Positions 1-7,915 of a stretch of 64,000 bases of DNA are shown piece after piece (position 1 is the first letter of the stretch; each line of letters begins with the position of its first letter). The stretch is from Thermohalobaculum sp038528605. Its GTDB lineage: Bacteria; Pseudomonadota; Alphaproteobacteria; Rhodobacterales; Rhodobacteraceae. The notes beneath the pieces are model-generated. The model made no database searches. It saw only the letters and a program-made list of their open reading frames with translations, and was not told the origin of the DNA. The stretch spans positions 1 through 64,000 of the forward strand of contig JBCBEP010000004.1 in NCBI GenBank assembly GCA_038528605.1, read 5' to 3'. The position numbers and the translations under genes were made by a program.

Positions 1-152
1 GTCGGTTGGCGCACCAAAGACAATCGATCAGCCTGCAGGCCGTCCGGGGCACGCGCGGACGTCCCGGCGCGATGGCATGCCGAGTTCGGGGTGGGTCGGC
101 TCGAAGTGGTCGTGGCCCTTGCCGTCTCTGCTGACCGATCAGCGCAGGTCGT
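1..152 (-). other. Structured non-coding stretch with a 5S-rRNA-like segment (tentative)
   Basis: No convincing gene is seen here. Read on the minus strand, the segment around 77-97 contains CCGACCCACCCCGAACTCGG. This closely matches the helix III/loop C region of 5S rRNA (consensus about CCGAUCCCAUNCCGAACUCGG) and is closed by a CCGA/UCGG stem. Bases 1-10 can pair with 130-139 over ten positions if three G-U pairs are allowed, like the 5S terminal helix. A further CGTCCG/CGGACG hairpin lies near 48-68. Against a real 5S gene: the span is about 139 nt rather than 115-120, the conserved loop E sequence is not visible, and no 23S lies upstream on this strand. It is a diverged remnant, an unrelated structured RNA, or chance. 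Confidence 0.2.
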
Positions 153-953
153 TCAGAGGGTCGACAAAAATCGGGTGACGGCGCCTTCGAAGGCGGCCGG
201 TTGTTCTGCGTGGAGCCAGTGGCCTGCGGCCTCGATCGTCTCGAACTCGGCGTCGGAGAAGAGGGCGCGGATGCGGGGGCGGTAGGCGTCGATCACATAG
301 TCCGACCGGCCGCCATGCAGGAAGAGCGTGGGCCCCTCGAAGGCCGTCTCCGGCAGGTCCTCGGGGAAGCCGAGGATCGCGGGCATGTTCTCGGCGAGGG
401 CCGGCAGGTTCGGCTTCCAGCGTGCCACCCCGCCCTCCACCGTCAGGTTCTGCAGGATGAAGCCGCGGATGCCGGGGTCGGGGATCCCAGGTGCCAGCAG
501 CGGATCCGCCTCCGACCGGCGGGCGACGCCGGAGAGATCGACCGCCGCCATCGCGGCAATGATCCCGCCATGCTCCTGATGGTCGTAGGGCACCGGTGCG
601 ATATCGGCGACGATCAGGGCCTCGAGCAGATCGGGTTCCGAGAGCGCCAGCGCCATGGCCGCCTTGCCGCCCATGGAGTGGCCGAGCAGCACGGCCCGTC
701 CGCCAGCCTCCGCGCGGATGACGGCCGCCAAGTCCGCCGCCATCGCCTCGTAATCCATGCGGGCGTCGTGCGGCGCGTCTCCATGGTTACGCATGTCGAC
801 CGCGATCACCCGGCGCGCCTCGGCAAACCGCTTCGAGAGCGCGCCGAAATTCCGCGCCTGGCCGAAGAGGCCATGGGCGATGACGAGCGGAACCGCGCCT
901 TCGGGCCCTGGCAGGACGGTTGCGGGGAGGGTCACGGCGGCAGGCTGGGTCAT
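153..953 (-). CDS. Alpha/beta-fold hydrolase (YbfF-like esterase family)
   Basis: A 266-residue single-domain serine hydrolase, probably a cytoplasmic esterase of unknown substrate. The oxyanion-hole motif HGLFGQ lies near residue 28 and the nucleophile elbow GHSMGG has Ser93. An acidic residue follows in LHGGRSDY, and the catalytic His is in AAGHWLH near residue 245. Length and motif order fit the YbfF/ABHD11 group. The reading frame continues upstream of 953, but the extra N-terminus is arginine-rich and unlike the family, so the ATG at 951-953 is preferred. It lies downstream of rpmG on the same strand but beyond the rpmG terminator, so it is probably transcribed separately. Confidence 0.85.
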   Translation of the reverse strand: MTQPAAVTLPATVLPGPEGAVPLVIAHGLFGQARNFGALSKRFAEARRVIAVDMRNHGDAPHDARMDYEAMAADLAAVIRAEAGGRAVLLGHSMGGKAAMALALSEPDLLEALIVADIAPVPYDHQEHGGIIAAMAAVDLSGVARRSEADPLLAPGIPDPGIRGFILQNLTVEGGVARWKPNLPALAENMPAILGFPEDLPETAFEGPTLFLHGGRSDYVIDAYRPRIRALFSDAEFETIEAAGHWLHAEQPAAFEGAVTRFLSTL

Positions 954-1086
954 CGGTCGCTCCGTCGCTCCTGAGGTGCCACCAACTTTTGCCGGCGGGC
1001 AACGCGGCGCCACCGTGGGACTGCAGCGCTTCGATGGCCACCCGCGCGCGGCACGACTTTCCGTCCAGGCGCGGTACAGACGAAAA

Positions 1087-1109
1087 CGGGCGGCCGCTGG
1101 GGCCGCCCG
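1087..1109 (-). terminator. Rho-independent terminator of rpmG
   Basis: A nine-base-pair stem CGGGCGGCC/GGCCGCCCG with a five-base loop. On the minus strand the stem is followed by TTTTCG. It lies 32 bases past the rpmG stop codon, where an intrinsic terminator is expected. Confidence 0.75.
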
Positions 1110-1140
1110 CCTGTCCCTCGCATGAAGCGGGAAGGATTTC

Positions 1141-1308
1141 TTATTTGATCTTTCCTTCCTTGAACTCGACATGCTTGCGCGCAACCGGATCGTATTTCCG
1201 GACGGTCATCTTGTCCGTCATCGTGCGTGAGTTCTTCTTCGTGACGTAGAAGAACCCGGTCCCGGCCGTCGAATTCAGGCGGATCTTCACCGTGGTGGGC
1301 TTCGCCAT
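1141..1308 (-). CDS. rpmG: 50S ribosomal protein L33 (bL33)
   Basis: A 55-residue basic protein starting MAKPTTVKIRLNSTAGTGFF and ending in KEGKIK, the classic form of bL33 in the large ribosomal subunit. It lacks the CxxC pairs of zinc-binding L33, as usual for the C-minus form. The start is the ATG at 1306-1308. In many alphaproteobacteria rpmG lies beside divK-pleD and upstream of an MFS, NUDIX and DUF983 set. Here the MFS, NUDIX and DUF983 genes sit directly upstream on the same strand, so part of that ancestral block is kept. A terminator follows the gene. Confidence 0.95.
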   Translation of the reverse strand: MAKPTTVKIRLNSTAGTGFFYVTKKNSRTMTDKMTVRKYDPVARKHVEFKEGKIK

Positions 1309-1402
1309 GGTGTGGCTCCAAAAAGACGCGCGCGGCCGGATGCTCCGGCGCGGGCGCTCAGTTACATGCGAGGCGGCCTAATGCCGGTTGTGCGACGCGC
1401 TG

Positions 1403-2608
1403 TCAAGGGGCGCGCGCGAGGCGCCAGAGCGCAAGCAGGAGATAGACGAGCGCCACCAGGGCGGCGGTGTAGAGGAGCCCGTGCGGCGGGGCGATGCTGT
1501 CCATGGCGAAGCCGAAGAAGCCGGGCGCCAGGAGCGCGCCGAGCCCGTAGGCCATGGTAACCGCTGCATTCGCCTCCGCCAGCCGCACGCCCGAATACCG
1601 CCCGCCAAGTGCCGTGAGCGCCACGGTGTAGAGCCCCGCGCCGAACCCGCCCCAGGCGATCATGGGCAGCGCGGCCGCCGCAGGTGAGGGCGCCGCTGCG
1701 AGGATCGCCAGCGGGGCGACCACGGCGATGGCCGCGATCAGCGCCAGGATGTGGCGCGGGTTGAACCGGTCCGCCGCCCAGCCAAGCGGCAGCTGAAGCG
1801 CCATGCCGCCCGCGGCGAACAGCGCCATCAGCACCACCGCGGCCTCCGCCCCCATGCCGGCCCTGACCCCCCAGACGCTGATGAGGCTGAGCGCCCCGAA
1901 TTCGATGGCGCCGAAGAGCACGACGGCGAAGAGGAGCGAGGGATCGGTCCGGAAGAACCGCAGCGCAGCGCCCAGATCGGGCTGCTCCTCCGCCCCGGGG
2001 TCCGGCGCATGGGCCGCGCCGCGGATGAGAAAGGGCAGCGCGCAGAGGGTGATCGCGGCTGCCACGGTGAAGGGCATAACGCCTTCTGACCCCGTCATCA
2101 GCAGCACCAGCGGGCCGAGCAGGAAGGCGCCCGAGAGAGCGATGGCATAGACCGCGATGGCCCGCCCGCGCGTGGCCGGTGGGGCGGCCGCCACGATCCA
2201 GTACTCGGACGAGAAGAACAGCGCCGTCGAGCAGATGCCCCAGATCACGCGCAGCAGCGTCCAGGCCCATAGCGTGTCGAGCAGCGGGATCATCACGAAC
2301 ATCGCCGCGAGGAGCCCCGTGGCCACGATCGTCAGCCGCGCGAGCCCCAGCCAGGCGAGGATCCGCGGCATGAGCGGTGCGGAGAGGACCATGGCGAGCG
2401 GTGCCGCCATCGTGTTGAGCCCGATCACGGTGCCGGAATACCCCGCGCGCTCAAGCATCAGCGCGAAGAGCGGCAGGCCCATGGAAAGCGCGAGGCCGAG
2501 GACGGAGATGGCCGCGATGGGTGCGGCCAGCGGGGCGAGCGGCGCGAGCGCTTCCCGCGCCTCGCGGGCCGCGCGGCGCAGCCCCGGAATATCGGCGGCG
2601 GGGCGCAT
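1403..2608 (-). CDS. MFS transporter
   Basis: A 401-residue inner-membrane protein with about twelve hydrophobic segments, typical of major facilitator secondary transporters. A loop motif WAADRFNPRH lies in the second half, matching the DRxxRR-type cytoplasmic signature. The ATG at 2606-2608 falls four bases beyond the stop of the NUDIX gene, so the two are almost certainly co-transcribed and perhaps translationally coupled. The first 30 residues are cytoplasmic and Ala/Arg-rich. The substrate cannot be inferred. The same gene sits in the conserved rpmG neighbourhood of other alphaproteobacteria, usually annotated only as MFS. Confidence 0.88.
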   Translation of the reverse strand: MRPAADIPGLRRAAREAREALAPLAPLAAPIAAISVLGLALSMGLPLFALMLERAGYSGTVIGLNTMAAPLAMVLSAPLMPRILAWLGLARLTIVATGLLAAMFVMIPLLDTLWAWTLLRVIWGICSTALFFSSEYWIVAAAPPATRGRAIAVYAIALSGAFLLGPLVLLMTGSEGVMPFTVAAAITLCALPFLIRGAAHAPDPGAEEQPDLGAALRFFRTDPSLLFAVVLFGAIEFGALSLISVWGVRAGMGAEAAVVLMALFAAGGMALQLPLGWAADRFNPRHILALIAAIAVVAPLAILAAAPSPAAAALPMIAWGGFGAGLYTVALTALGGRYSGVRLAEANAAVTMAYGLGALLAPGFFGFAMDSIAPPHGLLYTAALVALVYLLLALWRLARAP

Positions 2609-2612
2609 GGGC

Positions 2613-3314
2613 TCAGAGCGGGTCCAGGAAGGAACGCCCGCCATCGTGATGGAAGAAGGGCGCGGGACGTTGTGCGGCCTCGGCACCAAGCGCCAGGCGC
2701 GCCTCGAGCTCGCCCAGCACCACCTCGGTAATGAACGGCAGGTCCAGCCCGCGCGCCTCCGTGATCGTGATCCAGCGCAGATGCGCCAGCTCCTGGTCCG
2801 CCCCGCTGAAATCGTCCGGGTCGCAGGCCAGCGCCGCGGTATCGAGCGTGAGGAACCGTGCATCGAAGCGGCGGGTGCGCCCCGGTGGCGTGATCGCGCG
2901 GAAGATGAAGCCGAAGCCTGCGAAGGACGGTTGGCCGTTGGCGGAGACGAACCCGTCCCACGGCGCGGGCAGGGCGCCCGAAGCCTCGCCGGCCTCCGCG
3001 TGGACAAGCCCCGTCTCCTCCCAAAGCTCCCGAACCGCCGTGAGGGCGAGGGCCGCGCCAAGCCCCGTGTCGCTCGGCCCGGAGAGCTGGGCGCCAAGCC
3101 GCTCGGCCAGCGGGGCGGGGGGCGGGAAGGCGGCAGCTGCATCCGTATCGGCGGCATCCAGCGCGCCACCGGGGAAGACGAATTTCGAGGGCATGAAGGC
3201 CGCAGCCTTGCCGCGCTGGCCCATAAGCACGCGTGGGGCCGGGCCGTCCCGCCGGATCAGGATCACGGTGGCGGCGTGCCGCGGCGTGTTCTGGCCTGCG
3301 TTCTCTCCGCTCAT
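2613..3314 (-). CDS. NUDIX hydrolase
   Basis: A 233-residue cytoplasmic NUDIX-fold protein, likely hydrolysing a nucleoside-diphosphate-linked or CoA-type compound. The Nudix box is recognisable as FVFPGGALD, then a long insertion, then AVRELWEETGL; the metal-binding RExxEE core is intact. The insertion between the glycine and the RExxEE helix resembles the NUDT19/CoA-pyrophosphatase-like subgroup, but the substrate is uncertain. The start at 3312-3314 (MSGENAGQN) is chosen because upstream sequence in frame is not family-like. The gene is directly upstream of the MFS gene. Confidence 0.85.
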   Translation of the reverse strand: MSGENAGQNTPRHAATVILIRRDGPAPRVLMGQRGKAAAFMPSKFVFPGGALDAADTDAAAAFPPPAPLAERLGAQLSGPSDTGLGAALALTAVRELWEETGLVHAEAGEASGALPAPWDGFVSANGQPSFAGFGFIFRAITPPGRTRRFDARFLTLDTAALACDPDDFSGADQELAHLRWITITEARGLDLPFITEVVLGELEARLALGAEAAQRPAPFFHHDGGRSFLDPL

Positions 3315-3394
3315 GTCCCCTCTCGGCTCCCTTCGGCACGGTGCCGGTCCGGCGCCAGAGCTATCCCGGGCGCGGGGGTGCAGACAAGCGGCGC

Positions 3395-3817
3395 TCAGTC
3401 CTCCTCGCCGCCGAAGCCGTGCATGCGCCAGGCCCACTGCATGCCCACCACCGCCCCCTTCACCCGCGGCAGAAGCCAGAGCGAGCTCAGGATCACGAAG
3501 GGCCCGAGGATCAGGCCGTGCACCCAAAGCGCTGGTGCAAAGGCGTTTTCCATCGCCAGCAGCGCCACCACCAGAACATGACCGACCACGATCATCGTCA
3601 GCCAGGCCGGCAGATCGTCCGCGCGGTGATGGTGGAGCGCCTCGCCGCAATTCGCACAGGTGTCCGCCACCGTAAGATAGCTGGCGAAAAGCGTGTGCTC
3701 CCCGCAATTCGGGCAGCAGCCCTTCCAGCCCCGCTTCAGCGCGGGGTTCAGGGCGCGCTCGGGGAGCAGGCTGTCAGAGGCGGGGATCTGGGCGCCGGCG
3801 CTGGGCTCGATGGTCAT
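3395..3817 (-). CDS. DUF983 family membrane protein
   Basis: A 140-residue protein with an N-terminal zinc-ribbon-like pair, CPNCGEHTLF and CANCGE, followed by two hydrophobic segments. This is the DUF983 layout: a small zinc-ribbon domain on a two-span membrane anchor. Function is unknown. In many alphaproteobacteria the gene lies between rnr and the NUDIX/MFS/rpmG block, and that side of the order is kept here. The start is the ATG at 3815-3817, with a GGAG-like ribosome site just upstream on the minus strand. It is divergent from the EF-hand gene. Confidence 0.85.
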   Translation of the reverse strand: MTIEPSAGAQIPASDSLLPERALNPALKRGWKGCCPNCGEHTLFASYLTVADTCANCGEALHHHRADDLPAWLTMIVVGHVLVVALLAMENAFAPALWVHGLILGPFVILSSLWLLPRVKGAVVGMQWAWRMHGFGGEED

Positions 3818-3978
3818 CGCGGTCTCCTTCAATCCGAAGGAGGTAAACCCTCCGCGCGGCCCCGCCAAGAATTTGCAGTGTCGCGGCGACGGAAACGGCA
3901 ACTGCTGACGTTTTTCCCAACGATCGGCGGCGCAAGACCCGCCGACAGCGTGGCAGGCAGGCATCGGAGGACGTGGCG

Positions 3979-4452
3979 ATGACGCATCCGGCGGACGACA
4001 AGGCGCAGGCGCCTAAGGCAGCCAACTGGCTGCCGCTCACCCCGCGGCTCGCAGTGGCGATGGTCTTCGCCGTCGGCGCGCTGGCGCTCGCCCCCGTGGC
4101 CAAGGCGGGAGAGCGCGGCATGTTCGAGCGCGCGGATGCAAACGGCGACGGGCGGGTGACGCTGGCCGAAGCGGCGGCTTTCAACGCAGCGCGGGATGCG
4201 CGCGTGGACCGCAACGCCGATGGCCGGATCAGCCTCGCCGAAGCGGAAGCGGCGGCTTCCGCCCGCGCGCTCGAGAAGGCGCGCACGGCCTTCGCGCGGC
4301 GCGATCTTGACGGTGACGGCTTCATCGAGCCCGCCGAACGGGCGGCCCGCGACGCGCAGCGCTTCTCGCGGCTCGACCTCGACGGGGACGGCGCGGTAAC
4401 CCGGCGAGAGGCACGCGCGGCCCTCAGGGCTTTCGCGCAGCCGGCGCGCTGA
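3979..4452 (+). CDS. EF-hand calcium-binding protein with N-terminal membrane/signal segment
   Basis: A 157-residue protein with an N-terminal hydrophobic segment ending near VAKAGE, suggesting export or membrane anchoring. Four canonical 12-residue EF-hand loops follow: DANGDGRVTLAE, DRNADGRISLAE, DLDGDGFIEPAE and DLDGDGAVTRRE. All have acidic or Asn side chains at positions 1, 3, 5 and a Glu at 12, so calcium binding is very likely. An in-frame GTG lies six bases upstream, but the ATG at 3979 is better spaced from GGAGG at 3966. It opens a four-gene plus-strand cluster with a sigma factor, an anti-sigma-like protein and a periplasmic sensor. Its role in that circuit is inferred only. Confidence 0.85.
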   Translation: MTHPADDKAQAPKAANWLPLTPRLAVAMVFAVGALALAPVAKAGERGMFERADANGDGRVTLAEAAAFNAARDARVDRNADGRISLAEAEAAASARALEKARTAFARRDLDGDGFIEPAERAARDAQRFSRLDLDGDGAVTRREARAALRAFAQPAR

Positions 4453-4539
4453 GGCAGAAGGGTCGAGGGGCAGGGGCGGCAGAGCGCCCGCCGTCCCGAG
4501 CGCGCACGAAGTGCACGGCCCGCGAGGAAGGCGCCGAGA

Positions 4540-5118
4540 GTGACGGCAGCGATGTTCGATTGTGAAGGCACCGGCGAGGACGAAGGGGCGCTGATCGCCC
4601 GGTTCGCCGCGGGCGACCGTCTGGCGGCCGCGCGGCTCACCGCGGCGCTCCTGCCCGCGGTCAAGCGTCAGGCGCGCTGGCGGCTCGGCTCGGAGGCCGA
4701 AGCGGAGGAGGTGGCGCAGGAGGCGATGTTGCGCTTCTGGCGCCAGGCGCCGGAATGGCGGGCGGGCGAGGCTAAAGCCTCTACCTGGCTCTACCGGGTC
4801 ACGCATAACCTGTGCGTCGACCGCCAGCGCCGCCGCCGGCCGACCGCGGATATCGACGACATACCCGAGCGGGCGGATCCCGCGCCGGGGCAGGAGACCC
4901 GCCTGGAGACGCGGGAGAAGATGCAGGGGCTCGCGCGCGCCATCATGGCGCTGCCCGAGCGCCAGCGGGACGCGGTGGTGCTGCGGCATTTCGAAGGCCT
5001 CGGCAACCCGGAGATTGGCGAGCGGCTGGGCTGCTCGGTCGAGGCTGTGGAAAGCCTGCTCGCGCGGGCGCGCCGCCACCTGGCGGCGACGCTCGGCGCA
5101 GGCGAGGGAGAAGCATGA
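4540..5118 (+). CDS. ECF-type RNA polymerase sigma factor
   Basis: A 192-residue sigma-70 family protein with region 2 (AEEVAQEAMLRFWRQ, then ASTWLYRVTHNLCVDRQRRR) and region 4 (ALPERQRDAVVLRHFEGL, then the helix-turn-helix IGERLGCSVEAVESLLARAR). There is no region 1.1 or 3, so it is an ECF sigma factor. A GTG start at 4540 follows GAGGAAG; an ATG at 4552 is the alternative. Its stop overlaps the start of the next gene (ATGATGA), coupling it to an anti-sigma-like membrane protein. With the downstream metal-sensor-like gene this resembles the CnrH/CnrY/CnrX type of arrangement, which is an inference from gene order. Confidence 0.9.
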   Translation: MTAAMFDCEGTGEDEGALIARFAAGDRLAAARLTAALLPAVKRQARWRLGSEAEAEEVAQEAMLRFWRQAPEWRAGEAKASTWLYRVTHNLCVDRQRRRRPTADIDDIPERADPAPGQETRLETREKMQGLARAIMALPERQRDAVVLRHFEGLGNPEIGERLGCSVEAVESLLARARRHLAATLGAGEGEA

Positions 5119-5627
5119 TGACCGGCGAAGGACAGAGAATGTCGGTGGTTGAAACGGATGGACTGGCGGCGGCGGAGCGCGCCCGCCTCGAAGCAGCGCT
5201 CGATGCGCTCGCGGGGCAGGAACGAAGCGCTGCCCCTTCGGACGCGCTCTACGACCGGGTGATGGCCGATGCGGCGCGCGTTCAGTCGGCGCTGGATGGG
5301 CATCCCGGTGGCCTGGCTGGTGGCCATTCGGGGGGCGGCGCGCACCCGCTGCCCTCGGCGGATAAGGGGCGGCGTGCCGGCCGCGGGCGCGCGGTCGGTC
5401 GCCGGTCGCGCATCGTGGGTCCGGCGGCGCGCTTCGGCGTGAGCCCCGGTGTGGGGGCGGCGGCGCTGGCCGCGTCCCTCGTGCTCGGGCTCTTTGTCGG
5501 CGGCTTCGGCGGTGCGGCGATGGCGCGGCTTGCGTCTGAGGAGACGACGCTGCTGGTGGCCGATGAGCTTGGCCTGCGGGTCGCCGATGCGGGCGAGGCG
5601 CTCTTCGCGGGCGAGTCGCCCTTCTGA
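5115..5627 (+). CDS. Single-pass membrane protein, probable anti-sigma factor
   Basis: A 170-residue protein with a soluble N-terminal part (about 1-110, with a helical segment near 18-60), one transmembrane segment near 112-135 and a short periplasmic tail. No HxxxCxxC zinc anti-sigma motif is present. Two ATG codons (5115, 5118) overlap the sigma factor stop, a strong sign of coupled translation. Genes in this position after an ECF sigma factor usually encode the cognate anti-sigma factor. The sequence itself is not conserved enough to prove it. The Gly/Ala/Arg-rich linker (about 62-105) looks disordered. Confidence 0.65.
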   Translation: MMTGEGQRMSVVETDGLAAAERARLEAALDALAGQERSAAPSDALYDRVMADAARVQSALDGHPGGLAGGHSGGGAHPLPSADKGRRAGRGRAVGRRSRIVGPAARFGVSPGVGAAALAASLVLGLFVGGFGGAAMARLASEETTLLVADELGLRVADAGEALFAGESPF

Positions 5628-5703
5628 GGGCGTGTCCACGGCTCGGCGGGGGTTGCGGGTGGCGCTGACGGGGCGGCGCCCGCGTGTAAGGGACGAAGGC
5701 TGA

Positions 5704-6246
5704 ATGACGACTGAGGGCGACGGACCCAACGGCAGCATCGAGGACGACGGCGCGACCGCCCGGCCGCGCGCGCCGCGCTGGATGAGCTTGCTGCTCATCG
5801 CGTCGCTCGGCGCCAATCTTCTCGTCGTGGGCGTCCTCGGCGGCGCTGCCCTCCGCAGTATGGCCGAGGAGGACGACGGGCTGAACAGGCGCGAGCGTCT
5901 GGTCCAGCGTCTCCTGCCGGAGAGCCACTATGACGCGTGGAAGACCACCGTCCACGCCGCGCATGACGAGAAGCAGGCCATCCGCAGCGAGATCATCACC
6001 TCCCACATGCGCATGGTCACCATCCTGCGCACGGATCCGTTCGAGGCCGAAGCGATGATGAGCGCCTTCGGGCAGCGCATGGCACTCCAGCAAAAGATGC
6101 TGGGGCTCACAGGCCGCCAGATCGTGACCATGGCGAGCAGTATGACCTTCGAGGAGCGCAAGGTGATGGCGGACAGGTTGGAAGCCTTCGCTAAGCGCCG
6201 GGCGAAGCGACACGCGGAGCGCGCCGCTGCGGCCGCAGAGCGCTAA
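5704..6246 (+). CDS. Periplasmic heavy-metal sensor-like protein (Spy/CpxP/CnrX superfamily)
   Basis: A 180-residue protein anchored by one N-terminal transmembrane helix (about residues 27-50). Its periplasmic part is almost entirely helical, as in the Metal_resist/CpxP-like fold. Histidines at about 75, 84, 87 and 101 and several methionines could bind metal, but the exact CnrX ligand set cannot be confirmed. It follows the sigma/anti-sigma pair by 76 bases on the same strand. In CnrYXH-type systems such a sensor controls release of the sigma factor in response to metal. The arrangement supports that role, but envelope-stress chaperone activity is an alternative. Confidence 0.72.
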   Translation: MTTEGDGPNGSIEDDGATARPRAPRWMSLLLIASLGANLLVVGVLGGAALRSMAEEDDGLNRRERLVQRLLPESHYDAWKTTVHAAHDEKQAIRSEIITSHMRMVTILRTDPFEAEAMMSAFGQRMALQQKMLGLTGRQIVTMASSMTFEERKVMADRLEAFAKRRAKRHAERAAAAAER

Positions 6247-6281
6247 CTCGCTATCGCCGGCCCGCCCGTAACCGCCAACGC

Positions 6282-6677
6282 TCAGGCGACGTTCGCCTCC
6301 ACATCGTCGGCCGAAGCCACGAGCTTCTCGACGGCCGCCGTCAGCCGGCGGGGGTCGACCGGCTTGCAGAAATAGAGGTCCGCGCCAGCCTTCAGCGCCG
6401 AGAGCCCGTCAGCCGATCGGGCGAAGGCCGAGACGGCGATGATGGGGATGCCCGCCGTCTTCGGCCAGGCGCGCAGGCCGCGGATCACGTCCAGCCCCGA
6501 CGCCTTTGGCAGCTGCAGATCGACGAGCGCGATGGCCGGACGCACGCTCTCCGCCAGCCGTTGCGCCTCGCCGCCGGTCGTGTCGCAGATCGTGGCGAAC
6601 CCTGCGTGGCGCAGGATTTCGAGGAAGAGGGCGCAGTTGAGTGCATTATCCTCGACGACGAGTGCGGTCTTGCTCAT
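6282..6677 (-). CDS. Single-domain response regulator, DivK-like
   Basis: A 131-residue stand-alone receiver. The acidic pocket is EDN (Glu9, Asp10), the phospho-acceptor is Asp53 in VDLQLP, the switch Ser is at 83 and the conserved Lys at 105 in FCKPVDP. There is no output domain. The VEDNALNCALF start and the adjacent DUF3572 gene match the divK locus of many alphaproteobacteria, where DivK takes part in cell-cycle phosphorelay. The usual partner pleD is not adjacent here. The start at 6675-6677 has GAGGAAC upstream; an earlier in-frame start would add residues unlike the family. Confidence 0.8.
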   Translation of the reverse strand: MSKTALVVEDNALNCALFLEILRHAGFATICDTTGGEAQRLAESVRPAIALVDLQLPKASGLDVIRGLRAWPKTAGIPIIAVSAFARSADGLSALKAGADLYFCKPVDPRRLTAAVEKLVASADDVEANVA

Positions 6678-6923
6678 GGCCGTTCCTCGGTCCTGCCGCT
6701 GCGACACTGGGTCTCGGGGCATCCTTCAGTCTTGATTCACCATGCACCGGCGAAAGTTAAGAAACCCTTGCCGATGCGCATGCGCCCCCTCCAGCGCGCG
6801 CTCGGTTCCGGCGGCTCGCCCCGCCAAGCGCCATGCCTCGCGCCGCGCTGTGCCCCGCCCGGCGCTTTGCTCTCAGATCGAGTTTGCGCTAGGCCCGCCC
6901 GGCCGCAGCGAAGGGAGCCTGCC

Positions 6924-7202
6924 ATGACACCGGATGCCGCCGAAGCACTCGCCGCCGAGGCGCTCGCCTGGATGGCGGGAGATCAGGAACTGATCGGCAG
7001 CTTCCTCGCCGCCTCGGGTGCGGCGCCGGGTGATCTGGCCGGCGCGGCGAGCGAGCCGGCTTTCCTCGGCTTCGTGCTCGACTTCCTCCTCGGCGACGAG
7101 GCGACCGTGACCGCTTTCGCTCAGGCCACGAACCGTCCCCCGGAGGCGGTGATCCGCGCCCGCGCGGCCCTGCCGGGCGGCATGACGCCCGAGTGGACCT
7201 GA
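6924..7202 (+). CDS. DUF3572 family protein
   Basis: A 92-residue acidic, helical protein. Features include EALAWMAGDQELIGSFLA near the N-terminus and AVLDFLLGDE-like and FAQATNRPPEAV segments later, the pattern of DUF3572. Function is unknown. The family is mostly alphaproteobacterial and typically lies next to divK, as here, though on the opposite strand. The ATG follows AAGGGAG. Its stop overlaps the start of the HAD gene (TGATG), so the two are coupled. Confidence 0.82.
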   Translation: MTPDAAEALAAEALAWMAGDQELIGSFLAASGAAPGDLAGAASEPAFLGFVLDFLLGDEATVTAFAQATNRPPEAVIRARAALPGGMTPEWT

Positions 7203-7873
7203 TGCCGGGCGAGAAGAAGATCCCGCGCGAGACCATGGCGGAGCTCGAGGCCGCGAAGATCGCGCAGGGCAAGCCGCTGCTAATCGTCGACTGCGACGAG
7301 GTCATCGTGGAGTTCGCCGGCCATCTCGGCCGCTGGCTCCCGAAGCTCGGCTACGAGCTGCGCCTCGAGAAATACGAACTCGAAGGAGCGATCTTCCCGG
7401 AAGGCGAGGCGCACCCGGTGGGCTTCGAGGCTGCGATCAATCTCATCAACGCGTTCTTCGAGGAGGAGACCGCGCATCAGGCGCCGATCGAGGGCGCGGT
7501 CGAGACGCTGACGCGCATGGCCGAGGCGGTGCAGGTCGTGCTCCTCACGAACATCCCGCGCCATGGCCGGGCGGACCGGCTCATCAACATGCAGACCATC
7601 GGCCTCGGTGCCCTTCCTGTGGTGGTGAACACCGGCGGCAAGGGGCGCGCCATCGCCTGGGCCTCGGCGAAGGCGGGCGCCACCACGGTTTTCGTCGATG
7701 ACAGCCCCTTTCAGATCGCTTCGGCCGCGCGGCATGCGGAGCATGTGGGGCGCCTCCATTTCCGCGGTGCCACGGGGCTCGGCAACGTGCTGCCGAAGGC
7801 GCCGGAGGCGGATGCGGAACCCGAGAGCTGGGCGGCCTGCGAGGAAATGCTCCGCCAGCGTTTCCGGCTCTAG
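7202..7873 (+). CDS. HAD-family hydrolase
   Basis: A 223-residue haloacid-dehalogenase-fold protein. Motif I is IVDCDEV (nucleophile Asp30, acid/base Asp32), motif II is LLTNIP, and motif IV is FVDDSP, so it is probably a phosphatase. A short alpha-helical cap (around EGAIFPEGEAHPVGF) lies between motifs I and II. The substrate is unknown. The start overlaps the DUF3572 stop; a GTG nine bases upstream is an alternative. It sits 42 bases upstream of dnaG. Confidence 0.82.
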   Translation: MPGEKKIPRETMAELEAAKIAQGKPLLIVDCDEVIVEFAGHLGRWLPKLGYELRLEKYELEGAIFPEGEAHPVGFEAAINLINAFFEEETAHQAPIEGAVETLTRMAEAVQVVLLTNIPRHGRADRLINMQTIGLGALPVVVNTGGKGRAIAWASAKAGATTVFVDDSPFQIASAARHAEHVGRLHFRGATGLGNVLPKAPEADAEPESWAACEEMLRQRFRL

Positions 7874-7915
7874 GCTTGCTCTTCCCCTCCGCAGCGCCGC
7901 GGGGCACATTGCGGC

